Shown: piece after piece, positions 1 through 8,006 of the stretch
Layout of the letters: every line of letters starts with the position of its first letter
Numbering within the stretch: position 1 is the first letter of the stretch
NCBI GenBank assembly: GCA_017561825.1
Contig: JAFZBK010000056.1
Location: 1 to 64,000, forward strand
Source: Prevotella sp.
Lineage (GTDB): Bacteria; Bacteroidota; Bacteroidia; Bacteroidales; Bacteroidaceae
Direction: 5' to 3'
DNA: 64,000 bases
The notes under the pieces: model-generated
Database searches by the model: none
What the model saw: the letters and a program-made list of their open reading frames with translations, nothing else
What the model was told of the DNA's origin: nothing
Program-made: the position numbers and the translations under genes

Positions 1-16
1 TTGTGATAGGCACAAA

Positions 17-279
17 CGAAAAATGGTTGGAAAGCATTGCTGACTTTCCAACCACTTCGTTAATCTCGTGTTTGCACGTACAATCTATGTCAGGAGCAAA
101 ACACTCCCTCCTCGTGTAATATGGAAAGTCTTCCTATGTGAATAGCGTGGTGCAACAATGCTTGACGTATGCATATAGGAATCGCATTCAAGGCACCATG
201 TGCTCTGAATGTTCAGTCCACCTAATATGTTAAATTTCTGTCTCTGCATTGCTGCTATTTTTATGGATTATCGTAAAAT
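17..279 (-). ncRNA. candidate structured RNA or attenuated leader
   Basis: A promoter-like -7 box reads TACCTTTG on the minus strand at 293-286. About 230 nt downstream is a strong intrinsic terminator: GGTTGGAAAG pairs with CTTTCCAACC (53-44 with 34-25) and is followed by a T run (24-19). Between them are further pairings, such as AGGAG with CTCCT near 93-112. A 54-codon reading frame (249 down to 85) lies inside but has no recognisable domain, so I treat it as probably not coding. It could be a free small RNA or an attenuator for a gene left of the window. I do not recognise the family. Confidence 0.4.
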
Positions 280-628
280 TGGCTGCAAAGGTACACGTTT
301 TCAAGCGATAAGCCAAATCTTTTTGAGACTATTTTTCGAGGCTATTTTGCTTATACACAGAGTGTATAAAATTTTATCCATTTACGGCAACCCTATTAGT
401 TTTAGGAGACAATATCAGCAGAATGTATGCAGGTTTGGTGCTTATCATGCTCTTTGTTGTTATTATTGAAAAAGGTTACTGATATTACTGAGTAATACGT
501 TAAAAAACGCCTTGCGAACAAAAATTGATGCTTTTGCGAACAAAATGAGGGAGGTTATATTTGCAGGAAGTTGATATTGGTATTCATAGATTGCAGTTTT
601 GTTCGCAAATTGTTCGTAAACAAAAGAA

Positions 629-657
629 AAGCACCTACAAAATCTTTGTAAGTGCTT
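629..657 (-). terminator. terminator of the interrupted tRNA gene
   Basis: AAGCAC-c-TACAAA pairs with TTTGTA-a-GTGCTT around a 3-nt loop. On the minus strand a TTTTCTTTTG tract follows. It sits 12 nt past the tRNA 3' remnant, the expected place for the original tRNA terminator before integration. Confidence 0.7.
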
Positions 658-668
658 GATTTTTTGTG

Positions 669-711
669 TGGACCAGGTAGGGCTTGAACCTACGACCTCC
701 AGATTATGAGT
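669..711 (-). repeat. displaced tRNA 3' end, attachment site of element 1
   Basis: On the minus strand this reads as the anticodon loop, variable region, T arm (GTAGG-TTCAAGC-CCTAC) and acceptor 3' strand of a CAU tRNA, with no 5' half. The 18 bp at 694-711 (GACCTCCAGATTATGAGT) are identical to 10298-10315 inside the intact tRNA. The T-stem differs between the copies, as expected when an element brings its own replacement 3' end. Left boundary of element 1. Confidence 0.8.
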
Positions 712-814
712 ATCGCAAAGTGATATTCCATGATATTCCGTTGTTCTGAAAGTATTCTGAATATCAGCGTTTTATAAAAATGCGATTTTCTCTGAATATT
801 ATAAAATACCCCTA

Positions 815-848
815 ACTGAAATAAAATGTTTACGCATTGTTTACGCAG
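815..848 (+). repeat. subterminal direct repeat of element 1, left copy
   Basis: A 34-bp sequence containing two tandem TGTTTACGCA decamers (827-836 and 838-847). It recurs with one mismatch at 10190-10223, near the other end of the element and in the same orientation. The position suggests integrase or excisionase arm-type binding sites; this is inferred from position only. Confidence 0.6.
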
Positions 849-873
849 AATTTGGGACATAATAGGCGGTTTC

Positions 874-899
874 AAGCAACAGACTATAATCTGGAGGTC
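874..899 (+). repeat. inverted partial copy of the tRNA anticodon arm
   Basis: AGCAACAGACT followed by ATAATCTGGAGGTC matches the sense strand of the tRNA at 10273-10346, with one deleted C in the anticodon loop. It is in the opposite orientation to both attachment copies and lies about 170 bp inside the left end of element 1. Confidence 0.6.
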
Positions 900-1024
900 A
901 CAAATAACCGAATGAAATCGCCACAAACCACCGAACAACACAGAAAACTATAGTAGAAAACATATAAAAATGTTAAATATTACACTTTTTATATCAGAAA
1001 GCATGTAATTTGTAAATAATATTG

Positions 1025-1032
1025 TAATTTTG
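1025..1032 (+). promoter_or_regulatory. -7 box of the hipBST operon
   Basis: TAATTTTG matches the Bacteroidota -7 consensus TAnnTTTG, 22 nt before the first ATG of the three-gene operon. No convincing -33 element is visible at the usual spacing. Confidence 0.5.
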
Positions 1033-1054
1033 CATTCGAAATAATATAATTTAT

Positions 1055-1258
1055 ATGGAAAAGACAAAGTTATCGATGGTGGTAAAGGATTTGCGCAAGG
1101 AATATGGACTTACGCAGGAAGACCTTGCCATGAAGTCAGGAGTAGGCTTATGCTTTGTACGCAATCTGGAACAAGGAAAGCCAACGCTAAGAATGGATAA
1201 GGTCAACCAGCTACTTGATTTGTTTAACTACGAACTGACAGCAACGAAAAAGCAATGA
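1055..1258 (+). CDS. hipB: HipB-like XRE antitoxin/repressor
   Basis: A 67-residue protein that is almost entirely one XRE/Cro helix-turn-helix; the recognition region TQEDLAMKSGVGLCFVRNLE is typical of HipB. It probably binds its own promoter region and the toxin complex. Its stop overlaps the start of the next gene (ATGA), and the order HTH, short HipA N-domain, HipA kinase matches HipBST systems. It sits just inside the left end of the tRNA-integrated element. Family assignment is firm; function in this strain is inferred. Confidence 0.85.
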   Translation: MEKTKLSMVVKDLRKEYGLTQEDLAMKSGVGLCFVRNLEQGKPTLRMDKVNQLLDLFNYELTATKKQ

Positions 1259-1593
1259 GACAAGCAGAAATATACCGAAAAGAAGTCCTTGCAGGTGTTC
1301 TGACGGAAGATGGTGGTGAGTACCGCTTCTGTTATGATGAAGCGTATCTTGCACGTGAAGATGCGCTACCTATAAGTCTGACGCTCCCATTAAAAACAGA
1401 GGCTTTCGTAAGTCCTGTGCTATTCCCGTTCTTTGATGGTTTGATACCTGAAGGATGGCTACTTGATGTAGCACTTCGCAATACCGATATCAGTATTCTT
1501 GACCGTATGTCGCTATTATTGTTATGCTGTAAGGAGTGTATAGGTTCCGTTAGTGTTGTGCCAATAAACAAGGAAGGAGGCAATAATGTGTAA
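1255..1593 (+). CDS. hipS: HipS-like protein (separate HipA N-subdomain 1)
   Basis: A 112-residue protein matching only the N-terminal subdomain of HipA kinases. It has the characteristic LPISLTLPL stretch followed by FPFFDGLIPEGW. In HipBST systems this fragment is encoded separately and acts as the antitoxin of the kinase. It overlaps hipB by 4 nt and hipT by 8 nt, so the three are translationally coupled. The partner reads in another frame with its own start and N-terminal extension, so this looks like a real split gene rather than a recent frameshift; I cannot fully exclude an old one. Confidence 0.8.
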   Translation: MRQAEIYRKEVLAGVLTEDGGEYRFCYDEAYLAREDALPISLTLPLKTEAFVSPVLFPFFDGLIPEGWLLDVALRNTDISILDRMSLLLLCCKECIGSVSVVPINKEGGNNV

Positions 1594-2515
1594 ATGTCTG
1601 TATTGCTATAAAGAATTGGAAAAAGGTCAGAAAGACTTTCATCCAAATTGTGCCCGAAAATTCTTCGGGACAACGGATGTGCCATTGCTGGAGTATAAGC
1701 ATGAAGATCTCGATCAATTAGCCGAGCAGGTGATTCGTGCTCAAACATCTCTAACAGGAGTGCAACCTAAATTGTCGCTGAACCTCGATAAACACGATGG
1801 CTGTAGCCGACTGACTATCGTAGGACTTTGGGGAGATTATATCTTCAAGCCACAAACGGAGAGTTACGAGCAGTTGCCCGAAAATGAGGACTTGACAATG
1901 CACCTTGCAGAAGCGGCAAAGATTAGTGTTGTGCCTCATAGCCTCATTCGTTTGGCTGACGGAAAACTTGGGTACATCACAAAGCGTATTGACCGAACCG
2001 AGAATGGCGAGAAGATAGACATGGAGGATATGTGTCAACTCACGCTGCACCCTACGGAATACAAATACAAAGGCTCGCATGAGCAGATAGCAAAGACAAT
2101 AATGCAATATAGTAGCACGCCCAAACTCGACCTCACGAATTACATGCAGTTGCTACTCTTCTGCTTTGTCACAGGCAACAACGACATGCATCTAAAGAAC
2201 TTCTCGCTCTATCGTCCTTCTAAGGGCTATCAACTCACTCCAGCTTATGACCTTCTCAATGTTGTAATTGCTAATCCAAAGGACAAGGAGGAACTTGCAC
2301 TTACCCTTTCGGGAAGGAAAACAAAACTCCGTTTGGCAGACTTCCTTAATGCTGCAAAGACAATGGGACTGGAAGAAAAAGTAGTACAGCGTCTCATTGC
2401 AGGTCTTCATAAGGCGTTTCCTAAATGGCAACAGCTTATAAAAGATTCCTTCCTCAGTGAAGAGCAGAAACAAGCGTATGAAGAACTGGTAGTTGCCCGA
2501 CTGAATAGATTATAG
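1586..2515 (+). CDS. hipT: HipT-like serine/threonine kinase toxin
   Basis: A 309-residue HipA C-terminal kinase. SLTGVQPKLSL (about residues 55-65) is the glycine-loop and serine region where HipA-type kinases are controlled by phosphorylation. YIFKPQ (K88) fits the ATP lysine, GNNDMHLKN (D200) the catalytic loop, and PAYDLLN (D222) the metal-binding DFG equivalent. The N-terminus has a small C-x2-C...H-x2-C pattern (C4, C7, H19, C22) that may bind zinc. The E. coli HipT toxin phosphorylates tryptophanyl-tRNA synthetase; the target here is unknown. All key kinase residues are present, so it is probably active. Confidence 0.82.
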   Translation: MCKCLYCYKELEKGQKDFHPNCARKFFGTTDVPLLEYKHEDLDQLAEQVIRAQTSLTGVQPKLSLNLDKHDGCSRLTIVGLWGDYIFKPQTESYEQLPENEDLTMHLAEAAKISVVPHSLIRLADGKLGYITKRIDRTENGEKIDMEDMCQLTLHPTEYKYKGSHEQIAKTIMQYSSTPKLDLTNYMQLLLFCFVTGNNDMHLKNFSLYRPSKGYQLTPAYDLLNVVIANPKDKEELALTLSGRKTKLRLADFLNAAKTMGLEEKVVQRLIAGLHKAFPKWQQLIKDSFLSEEQKQAYEELVVARLNRL

Positions 2516-2624
2516 ACATTAATTCGAGTATGATTTTCATACTCTATCCAAGTATGATAGTTAAAGATGCTCAAAGATACTCTATTTTCTGCCAGACTAT
2601 TACGTTCCATTAGGGAAAAAGTTG

Positions 2625-3064
2625 TACCTTTGCAACGCTTTAGCATTTGGGCGGGCCATGAACGAAATGTTGCTCTTCTTGTTTCTGACAGGAAATGACA
2701 GAGCAGCGAGAACAGAATGATGCTTGCATCAATTATGTCGAGTCGTGAGGGAATAAGACGAAGTCAAAGTGAGTCTGCTCACCAGAACGTGGACTGGTAA
2801 AAATCCATTCCGATGGATCATCGTGCGGAGGGAGTATTAGTCGGAAGATACTCTATCCAACTCCACATAAAAGGCTCTTCAGGGGTTGAGACCGATTAGC
2901 ATAAGCCCGGTTACCATACAGCGACAGGAGATGCCGAGATTGCACAGCTGCATTTGATTATTGCTTTGGCAGTGATCAAACGCAGTTGTTTTTGTATATA
3001 TGCGTGTACTGAAATGACTGCATGTGAGAGTTCAACATGTTCAACATTTTAAATCATTTCAGTC
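2625..3064 (+). promoter_or_regulatory. long structured leader of the element 1 integrase
   Basis: TACCTTTG at 2625-2632 fits the -7 consensus, yet the integrase ATG is at 3065. This leaves an apparent leader of about 425 nt with no credible ORF. Near its end, ACTGAAATGA (3008-3017) and TCATTTCAGT (3054-3063) form a perfect 10-bp inverted repeat whose right arm ends 1 nt before the start codon. That pairing could hide the translation start. I do not recognise the RNA. Confidence 0.45.
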
Positions 3065-4555
3065 ATGAAATTAACTAAATCACTACCCATCATTAAGGAG
3101 CGTAATTGCAACGCTTCTTTGGTTCTTGACACTCGCACCAATCGCAAGAATGTGAGTGAGTACCCTCTGGCCATCCGATTCACGGTTGACCGCAAGTTCT
3201 TCTATCATCAAGTCGGAGGTTCCTATTCCGAGAAACGATTTTCTGACATCTGTACTGCCACCAAGAGTTCTTCGGAAAACTATAAGGAGCAGAAGATGTG
3301 GCGCGAGGAAATCGTTCCAAAATACAAGGAAATGCTCGTCAACCTCAACAAGGGTAACCCTTTCACCTATGAAATGGTGCGTGTGGCTGTCACCACAGGC
3401 AATGCCAACATCGAAATAGCCAAAGAAGACAAGTCTTTCATCGGTATCTGGCAAGAACGCATCTATCACCTTCAGAACGACGATAACGGCAAGCGTTATT
3501 CTACAAGCGACAGCTACATCAGTGCATTGAACTCCTTCCAAAAGTTCTTAGGGAAGGATGCCATCAAGGGGTTTAATATCAGTGTGGCAGAAATACAGAA
3601 ATGGAAGGATTGTATGTCCAACGGCGTTAAAGGCAAAGATGGCAACATTGAAGGACAAATATCTGATGCCACTATTGGACTTTACCTTCGTTCCTGCCGC
3701 ACCATCTGGAATCTTTGTCGCAGTCAGGGATATTTGTTGGATGTGACCTATCCTTTCTCGAATAAGAAGGAGAAGAATCTTGTCAGTATTCCGCGAGGCA
3801 AGGTGAAGATGAAAGTCTATCTGAAACGAGAACAGTTTACGGAACTATACCATGTGTTTATCAACAAAAACTATCCTGAGACATGGAAGAAGGGCTATGC
3901 AGAAAAAGCACATTATTCCCTTGGACTATTTCTTGCTCAGTATCTCTGCAACGGATTTAATCTTGCTGATGCAGCACGTTTGCAATATAACGACTATTAT
4001 TTCCAGACTGGTAGAAGGGCATTCCTCTTCAACCGTAAGAAGACTGCGGACAGGAGTTCCAATAATTCTGAGGTCGTCATACCTATCATTGAACCGTTGC
4101 AAGTTATACTCGATGAAATCGCAGCACCTCCCGCACTTGGAAGTTACGTGTTCCCTCAGATATTCAACGGGGAGACAAGTGAAAAAGAAAGACGGAAACT
4201 AACGGCACAGGAAAACTCTAACATCAAAGATCGTGTGACCAAGATATGCCACGATGTTCTTGGATGGGACAAAGCAATAAAACCGTCAGGAACCTGGTGC
4301 CGCCATTCATTTGCCACAAACCTTCGTAATGCAGGTGTGGAGAAGACTTATATTGATGAAAGCATGGGGCATTCCAGTAACTCAAACGACATGACCAATG
4401 TGTATCTGGACACATACCCGATTGAAATGCAGATGGAGTACAACTCCAAACTGCTTGTTCTCGACACGAAAACAACCGAGCGGGATGAACTGATATCAAA
4501 GCTCTCAAAGTTGTCAAATGAAGAGCTTACACAACTCCTCGCAAAAGCCATGTAG
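3065..4555 (+). CDS. tyrosine recombinase / integrase of element 1
   Basis: A 496-residue Bacteroidota-type phage integrase with an N-terminal arm-binding region (residues 1-110), a core-binding SAM-like domain (about 120-240) and a C-terminal catalytic domain. Visible catalytic residues are the RKK lysine region (about 325), CRHSFATNL (R413, H414), MGH (H436) and a candidate nucleophile in VYLDTY (Y447). The usual first arginine of GLR is replaced by a GFNLADAARL segment, as in several Bacteroides integrases. It presumably drives integration into the CAU tRNA gene at 10.3 kb. Unusually, it lies well inside the element rather than next to an attachment site. Confidence 0.9.
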   Translation: MKLTKSLPIIKERNCNASLVLDTRTNRKNVSEYPLAIRFTVDRKFFYHQVGGSYSEKRFSDICTATKSSSENYKEQKMWREEIVPKYKEMLVNLNKGNPFTYEMVRVAVTTGNANIEIAKEDKSFIGIWQERIYHLQNDDNGKRYSTSDSYISALNSFQKFLGKDAIKGFNISVAEIQKWKDCMSNGVKGKDGNIEGQISDATIGLYLRSCRTIWNLCRSQGYLLDVTYPFSNKKEKNLVSIPRGKVKMKVYLKREQFTELYHVFINKNYPETWKKGYAEKAHYSLGLFLAQYLCNGFNLADAARLQYNDYYFQTGRRAFLFNRKKTADRSSNNSEVVIPIIEPLQVILDEIAAPPALGSYVFPQIFNGETSEKERRKLTAQENSNIKDRVTKICHDVLGWDKAIKPSGTWCRHSFATNLRNAGVEKTYIDESMGHSSNSNDMTNVYLDTYPIEMQMEYNSKLLVLDTKTTERDELISKLSKLSNEELTQLLAKAM

Positions 4556-4579
4556 CACCAACCTATTATTGTATAACGT

Positions 4580-5629
4580 ATGATGAATATACTTGAAGAA
4601 TTAAGCAGCGTGAGCAATTTTCCCCAATTGCGAGAAAGAGCCATGCTAAACATCTGCTCTTGGAAAGCAGAGCATGAAAATGTCTATAAGGAATTCAAGA
4701 ACAAGATGGACAACATCAGCGCAGGAGACCTGTCTGCATTGGACGCAATGTTCAATCTTGCCTGTGATTGCTTGGCTGATAAGCCAATGGGCAAGAACGT
4801 GTCATCATTGCCAGACTTCGGATCTGCTGAGGAAATATGGCAAAACCTTCCTCAATATGCCAAATCCTATATTGCCGAGACAAGCAAAGAAGATGGTAAG
4901 GCTACCAAGGATAACTGTCTTTCTTTGATAGAAGAGGCTACTGACTATATGAACGCATGTATGTCATTTGTCCCATCTTTTGTGAGCAATTTAAAGGCAA
5001 AAGCCATGGATGAAGAGAACGACGTCATTCGATGCATGTACTACTACATGATGTTTGATGGGGGGTCTACAAAGATGATTAAAACGCTGAACACCATTCT
5101 GAACGAAGAAATTCTTGACCAAGAGGATATGGCAATGATTCATGGGGCAGTCGGCTTTATGGTTCCAAGCAGCATTGACCTTGGTGTGGGAACTAAGGAA
5201 TCTTGGGAAAAGGTTGCAACCTCATGTGACCCTGAAATCTGGAAGGATATAAGCTATGAACTAAGCAAGTCGGAAGGAAATAGAGGAAGAAAGGTTGAAA
5301 TAAAGTGTATCGATAGCCTGCTAATAGGAAATAAGTCTGCATTAAAGGCACAGATTCTTTGCTTTATTAAAGAGAATCCAGGGGCAATCTGTTTGGCATA
5401 CCTATTAAAGGCGTTAATACGGGCTGAAGCCATTAAGGAGAGCGTCAGTTATGCTTCTTTCCATCGTGCCATCGAACAGTTTACAGGACGAAAGTACGGG
5501 ATTGACAGTCCCCAAAGACGCTTTGGCGAGATAAAAGACTTTGGATTTCACGGAGTGCAGAAGGGTTCTTGGGCTAAAGCCAAAGAAATCATATTTCGGT
5601 GGTCACACATATTTGAAGCAGTAGCATAA
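4580..5629 (+). CDS. conserved hypothetical protein of the element backbone (possibly DUF6043)
   Basis: A 349-residue, mostly alpha-helical soluble protein starting 24 nt after the integrase stop and ending before a strong terminator, so probably co-transcribed with the integrase. The C-terminal 60 residues (FHRAIEQFTGRKYGIDSPQ and KAKEIIFRW) resemble a domain seen next to Bacteroides integrases that I recall as DUF6043; that name is from memory and uncertain. No catalytic motif, signal peptide or membrane segment is visible. The position suggests a role in excision or element maintenance, but no function is established. Confidence 0.55.
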   Translation: MMNILEELSSVSNFPQLRERAMLNICSWKAEHENVYKEFKNKMDNISAGDLSALDAMFNLACDCLADKPMGKNVSSLPDFGSAEEIWQNLPQYAKSYIAETSKEDGKATKDNCLSLIEEATDYMNACMSFVPSFVSNLKAKAMDEENDVIRCMYYYMMFDGGSTKMIKTLNTILNEEILDQEDMAMIHGAVGFMVPSSIDLGVGTKESWEKVATSCDPEIWKDISYELSKSEGNRGRKVEIKCIDSLLIGNKSALKAQILCFIKENPGAICLAYLLKALIRAEAIKESVSYASFHRAIEQFTGRKYGIDSPQRRFGEIKDFGFHGVQKGSWAKAKEIIFRWSHIFEAVA

Positions 5630-5650
5630 AGTTCCTTTTACTCATGATAG

Positions 5651-5688
5651 GCGGATAATCGGCATAAGACTGATTATCCGCTTTTCTT
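5651..5688 (+). terminator. terminator after the integrase operon
   Basis: GCGGATAATC (5651-5660) and GATTATCCGC (5672-5681) are perfect arms around an 11-nt loop, followed by TTTTCTT. Confidence 0.8.
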
Positions 5689-5785
5689 GTTGATATACAG
5701 TTAATAGATATTGAATACATCCCCCCAAAATGGTTGGTTTTATTAAGGTATAAATAAACCGACCAATGCCCCATTGAAATGTCAT

Positions 5786-5793
5786 TACCTTTG
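5786..5793 (+). promoter_or_regulatory. -7 box of the replication module
   Basis: TACCTTTG lies 63 nt before the DUF3853 gene and just after the integrase terminator. A new transcript therefore starts here for the three backbone genes. Confidence 0.55.
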
Positions 5794-5856
5794 CACTCGG
5801 AATCGATTCCACAGAGATTCATTGAGGTTCTGCAGACCTCTTAGTACTAATTTCAA

Positions 5857-6204
5857 ATGACATTAAATATGAATATCGATGAATTGAAACAAAAACCTGT
5901 GGCAATGATGACAGGAGAGGAACTCAGTTTCCTCATTGACAGCCGTATGGCTACTTGGGCAACAGAGATTGCGAGTCTTAGTCAAAGACGTATCTACTAT
6001 GGTATTGAAGGAATCGCTCAGATATTCGGTTGCAGTGTACCAACTGCCAATCGCATCAAGAAGAGTGGTGTGATAGACGATGCCATAACACAAATCGATC
6101 GTCAGATTGTAATCGATGGCAATCTCGCTCTTGAATTGGCAAAGAAAGCAGGAACTATCAGGGTCAAAGGTGAGAAAACAGCGAAAGAGAATGACGTACA
6201 TTGA
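5857..6204 (+). CDS. DUF3853 family helix-turn-helix protein
   Basis: A 115-residue protein with the DUF3853 signature: MMTGEELSFLI near the N-terminus, YYGIEGIAQIFGCSVPTANR in the middle, and a C-terminal IDGNLALELAKKAG. The middle block is a helix-turn-helix resembling those of excisionases. These proteins are typical of Bacteroidota integrative elements just upstream of replication/mobilization genes. It overlaps the next gene by 14 nt. It probably acts as an element regulator or excision factor; no binding site is proven. Confidence 0.75.
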   Translation: MTLNMNIDELKQKPVAMMTGEELSFLIDSRMATWATEIASLSQRRIYYGIEGIAQIFGCSVPTANRIKKSGVIDDAITQIDRQIVIDGNLALELAKKAGTIRVKGEKTAKENDVH

Positions 6205-6550
6205 TTACATGAACCAGTTCTGGCGTGCTTCTTCTATGGAATATATGTCCATGAGCGAGGTTGCACTATACGCATTCATAGTGAATGAGTGCAACCTGCA
6301 TCGTTGGAATATGCCTGTCCCATGCTCTACTGTACGAATCTGCGAAGTTCTGCATATGTCAAAGCAGACGCTCTGCAATGCTCGGAAGAATCTTGCCAAA
6401 CGAGGACTGATTTCTTTCACCGAAGGCAGTTCACGTCATGTACCGTCCAAATATTCACTCCTAAAATGGACAGATAACTTGACGGTAGAGTTGACGGATA
6501 GATTGACGGCAGACTTTACCCCTTTAAAAGATAAAGAGAAAGACAATTAA
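6191..6550 (+). CDS. winged-helix replication-type protein, element 1
   Basis: A 119-residue protein. I choose the ATG at 6191 because its product (MTYIDYMNQFWR) aligns from the first residue with the homologue in the second element (YDYMNHFW, from 59085). Residues 15-90 form a helix-turn-helix with CEVLHMSKQTLCNARKNLAK as recognition segment, like the N-terminal domain of Bacteroidota plasmid and phage replication initiators. The C-terminus is short. It probably helps replicate or regulate the excised element together with the next gene. A longer in-frame reading from 6116 would overlap DUF3853 more and has no alignment support. Confidence 0.65.
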   Translation: MTYIDYMNQFWRASSMEYMSMSEVALYAFIVNECNLHRWNMPVPCSTVRICEVLHMSKQTLCNARKNLAKRGLISFTEGSSRHVPSKYSLLKWTDNLTVELTDRLTADFTPLKDKEKDN

Positions 6551-6599
6551 ATTATTAGTGCTTCAACAAACTTTTCAAACAAAGAAAGGGAAAGGAATT

Positions 6600-7283
6600 A
6601 TGGAACAGAAACTCAAAATCGACGTAGAGGGATTAAAGAAGTCTCTGCTACAGCACCGTCCTATGAAGGCTCGTTTTAAGATGCCTATGTTAGAGGAAGA
6701 TGCTTATGCCTGTCTGTTGGCTGCAACTGAGAATGAGGTGGCATTTCGCCACCGTACCTTCTGTTTTAACGAATACTTGGAGAACCAACTCCATGAGATG
6801 GCTCATTGGCTCACCTCACCATCATCCCATTTCGGCATGATGCTATGCGGTGGCTGTGGCAATGGCAAAAGCACCATGCTTAAAGCATTCCAGCAGTTAC
6901 TGAACTCTCTGTGCATTCCTAAGCCTGACAACGATGGCACTTACGGAATCCAGATTGTGGACGCAAAGTACATTGCGCATCTTTGCAAGAACAACCACGA
7001 AGCATACCGTAAACTCATTAGTGTTGATATGCTCGGCATCGATGACCTTGGCACAGAACCATCAGAGGTAATGGACTATGGTAATGTCTATACTCCAGTC
7101 ATCGACCTGCTGACAAAGCGTTACGAAGAGCAGCTTTTCACCATCATCACCACCAACCTCACGCCGCAACAAATCCGAGAGCATTATGGTGACCGCATTG
7201 CAGACAGGCTCAACGAGATGGCCAAGAAAATTGTATTCAGCAATGGGACTTATCGTACAGACGAGTTAGCGACATATGATTAG
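6600..7283 (+). CDS. DnaC/IstB-like ATPase (helicase loader), element 1
   Basis: A 227-residue P-loop ATPase with Walker A GGCGNGKSTM (about residues 81-90), Walker B MLGIDDLG, sensor I ITTNLT and an arginine-rich DRIADRLNEM end, the pattern of DnaC/IstB helicase loaders. The ATG at 6600 is chosen because a purine-rich AAAGGGAAAGGA precedes it; an upstream reading to 6558 is less likely. It is clearly related to the ATPase at 59755-60432. It probably acts with the preceding winged-helix protein in replication of the element. No relaxase follows here, unlike in the second element. Confidence 0.8.
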   Translation: MEQKLKIDVEGLKKSLLQHRPMKARFKMPMLEEDAYACLLAATENEVAFRHRTFCFNEYLENQLHEMAHWLTSPSSHFGMMLCGGCGNGKSTMLKAFQQLLNSLCIPKPDNDGTYGIQIVDAKYIAHLCKNNHEAYRKLISVDMLGIDDLGTEPSEVMDYGNVYTPVIDLLTKRYEEQLFTIITTNLTPQQIREHYGDRIADRLNEMAKKIVFSNGTYRTDELATYD

Positions 7284-7918
7284 TTCCTTTTCAAGCCTTC
7301 GGGGCACTGGGCTTGCCCATGTGCCATATTATTCCAGTATCGGGAAGCTCACTACCCGTTTCGATTAGCATCGAACGTTGGACTGACCACATAAATCTGC
7401 AAGCAGAGGTCACGGTATCTGGCATAAAAGTATGCTCACACATGGCTGGTCATAAGCCCCAAAGTTAATATCAAGAGTTCTTTTCTTGTCTGTCCAATCG
7501 GCTTGCCGATGCCACTTCTATAAAGTCTGGGGTAGCCTAATACCCCAGCCATCTATCGATGCAGGGGTGACTATACAGATAGAACAGCGAGCTGTTAGGA
7601 TTACAAAGACTTTGATGGTTCTTCGAGCAACAATATTCAGAATGAAAGACATCTGGCGACTTCACGCAAAGACAGATATACAGAAGAGGCTTGCCTCTGT
7701 CCACTCAAAAGTAGAGAGGGGCAGCCTAATACCCCATCATCGCTTTGCTTGATTGGAATCTGCCACCTCAAAGGCAAGCCTGTAGTGACATTCGCCACTC
7801 TGTAATTCTCAATATTTGCTACCATCATTGTCATAATGGTTGGCAGATGACTCAACAGGTTTTAGGTATCATCTAATGTTCCTAATATGGGTCCTGGGGA
7901 CACAAATTGGGAACAATA
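7284..7918. other. gene-free, hairpin-rich region (possible transfer-origin remnant)
   Basis: I see no credible coding region. There are several compact inverted repeats. CTGGGGTA-gcctaa-TACCCCAG (7527-7548) is a perfect 8-bp stem, and a related GGGGCAGCCTAATACCCC lies at 7718-7735. AGAGGCTTGCCTCT is at 7685-7698 and GGGCTTGCCC near 7308-7319. This occupies the same position after the ATPase gene as the hairpin array before the relaxase in element 2, so it may be an origin of transfer that has lost its relaxase. Confidence 0.4.
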
Positions 7919-7960
7919 AACCCACTGACATTTGGCATAACTGCTAAAAGTCAGTGGGTT
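7919..7960. terminator. hairpin terminator between backbone and R-M genes
   Basis: AACCCACTGAC (7919-7929) and GTCAGTGGGTT (7950-7960) are perfect 11-bp arms with a 20-nt loop. It stands between convergent gene blocks and could stop transcription from either side. Confidence 0.6.
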
Positions 7961-8006
7961 GTTATCCAGTTGTCAATCTTGATAAGATGACACATGATGG
8001 ATAAAC

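Noticed and set aside
209..469. Plus-strand protein of 86 residues
   Set aside because: Low-complexity, cysteine/phenylalanine-rich frame with no domain. It lies opposite the candidate RNA promoter region and has no promoter of its own.
1332..1748. Antisense coding frames in the HipBST operon
   Set aside because: Open frames on the minus strand have no family likeness and are shadows of the well-supported plus-strand genes.
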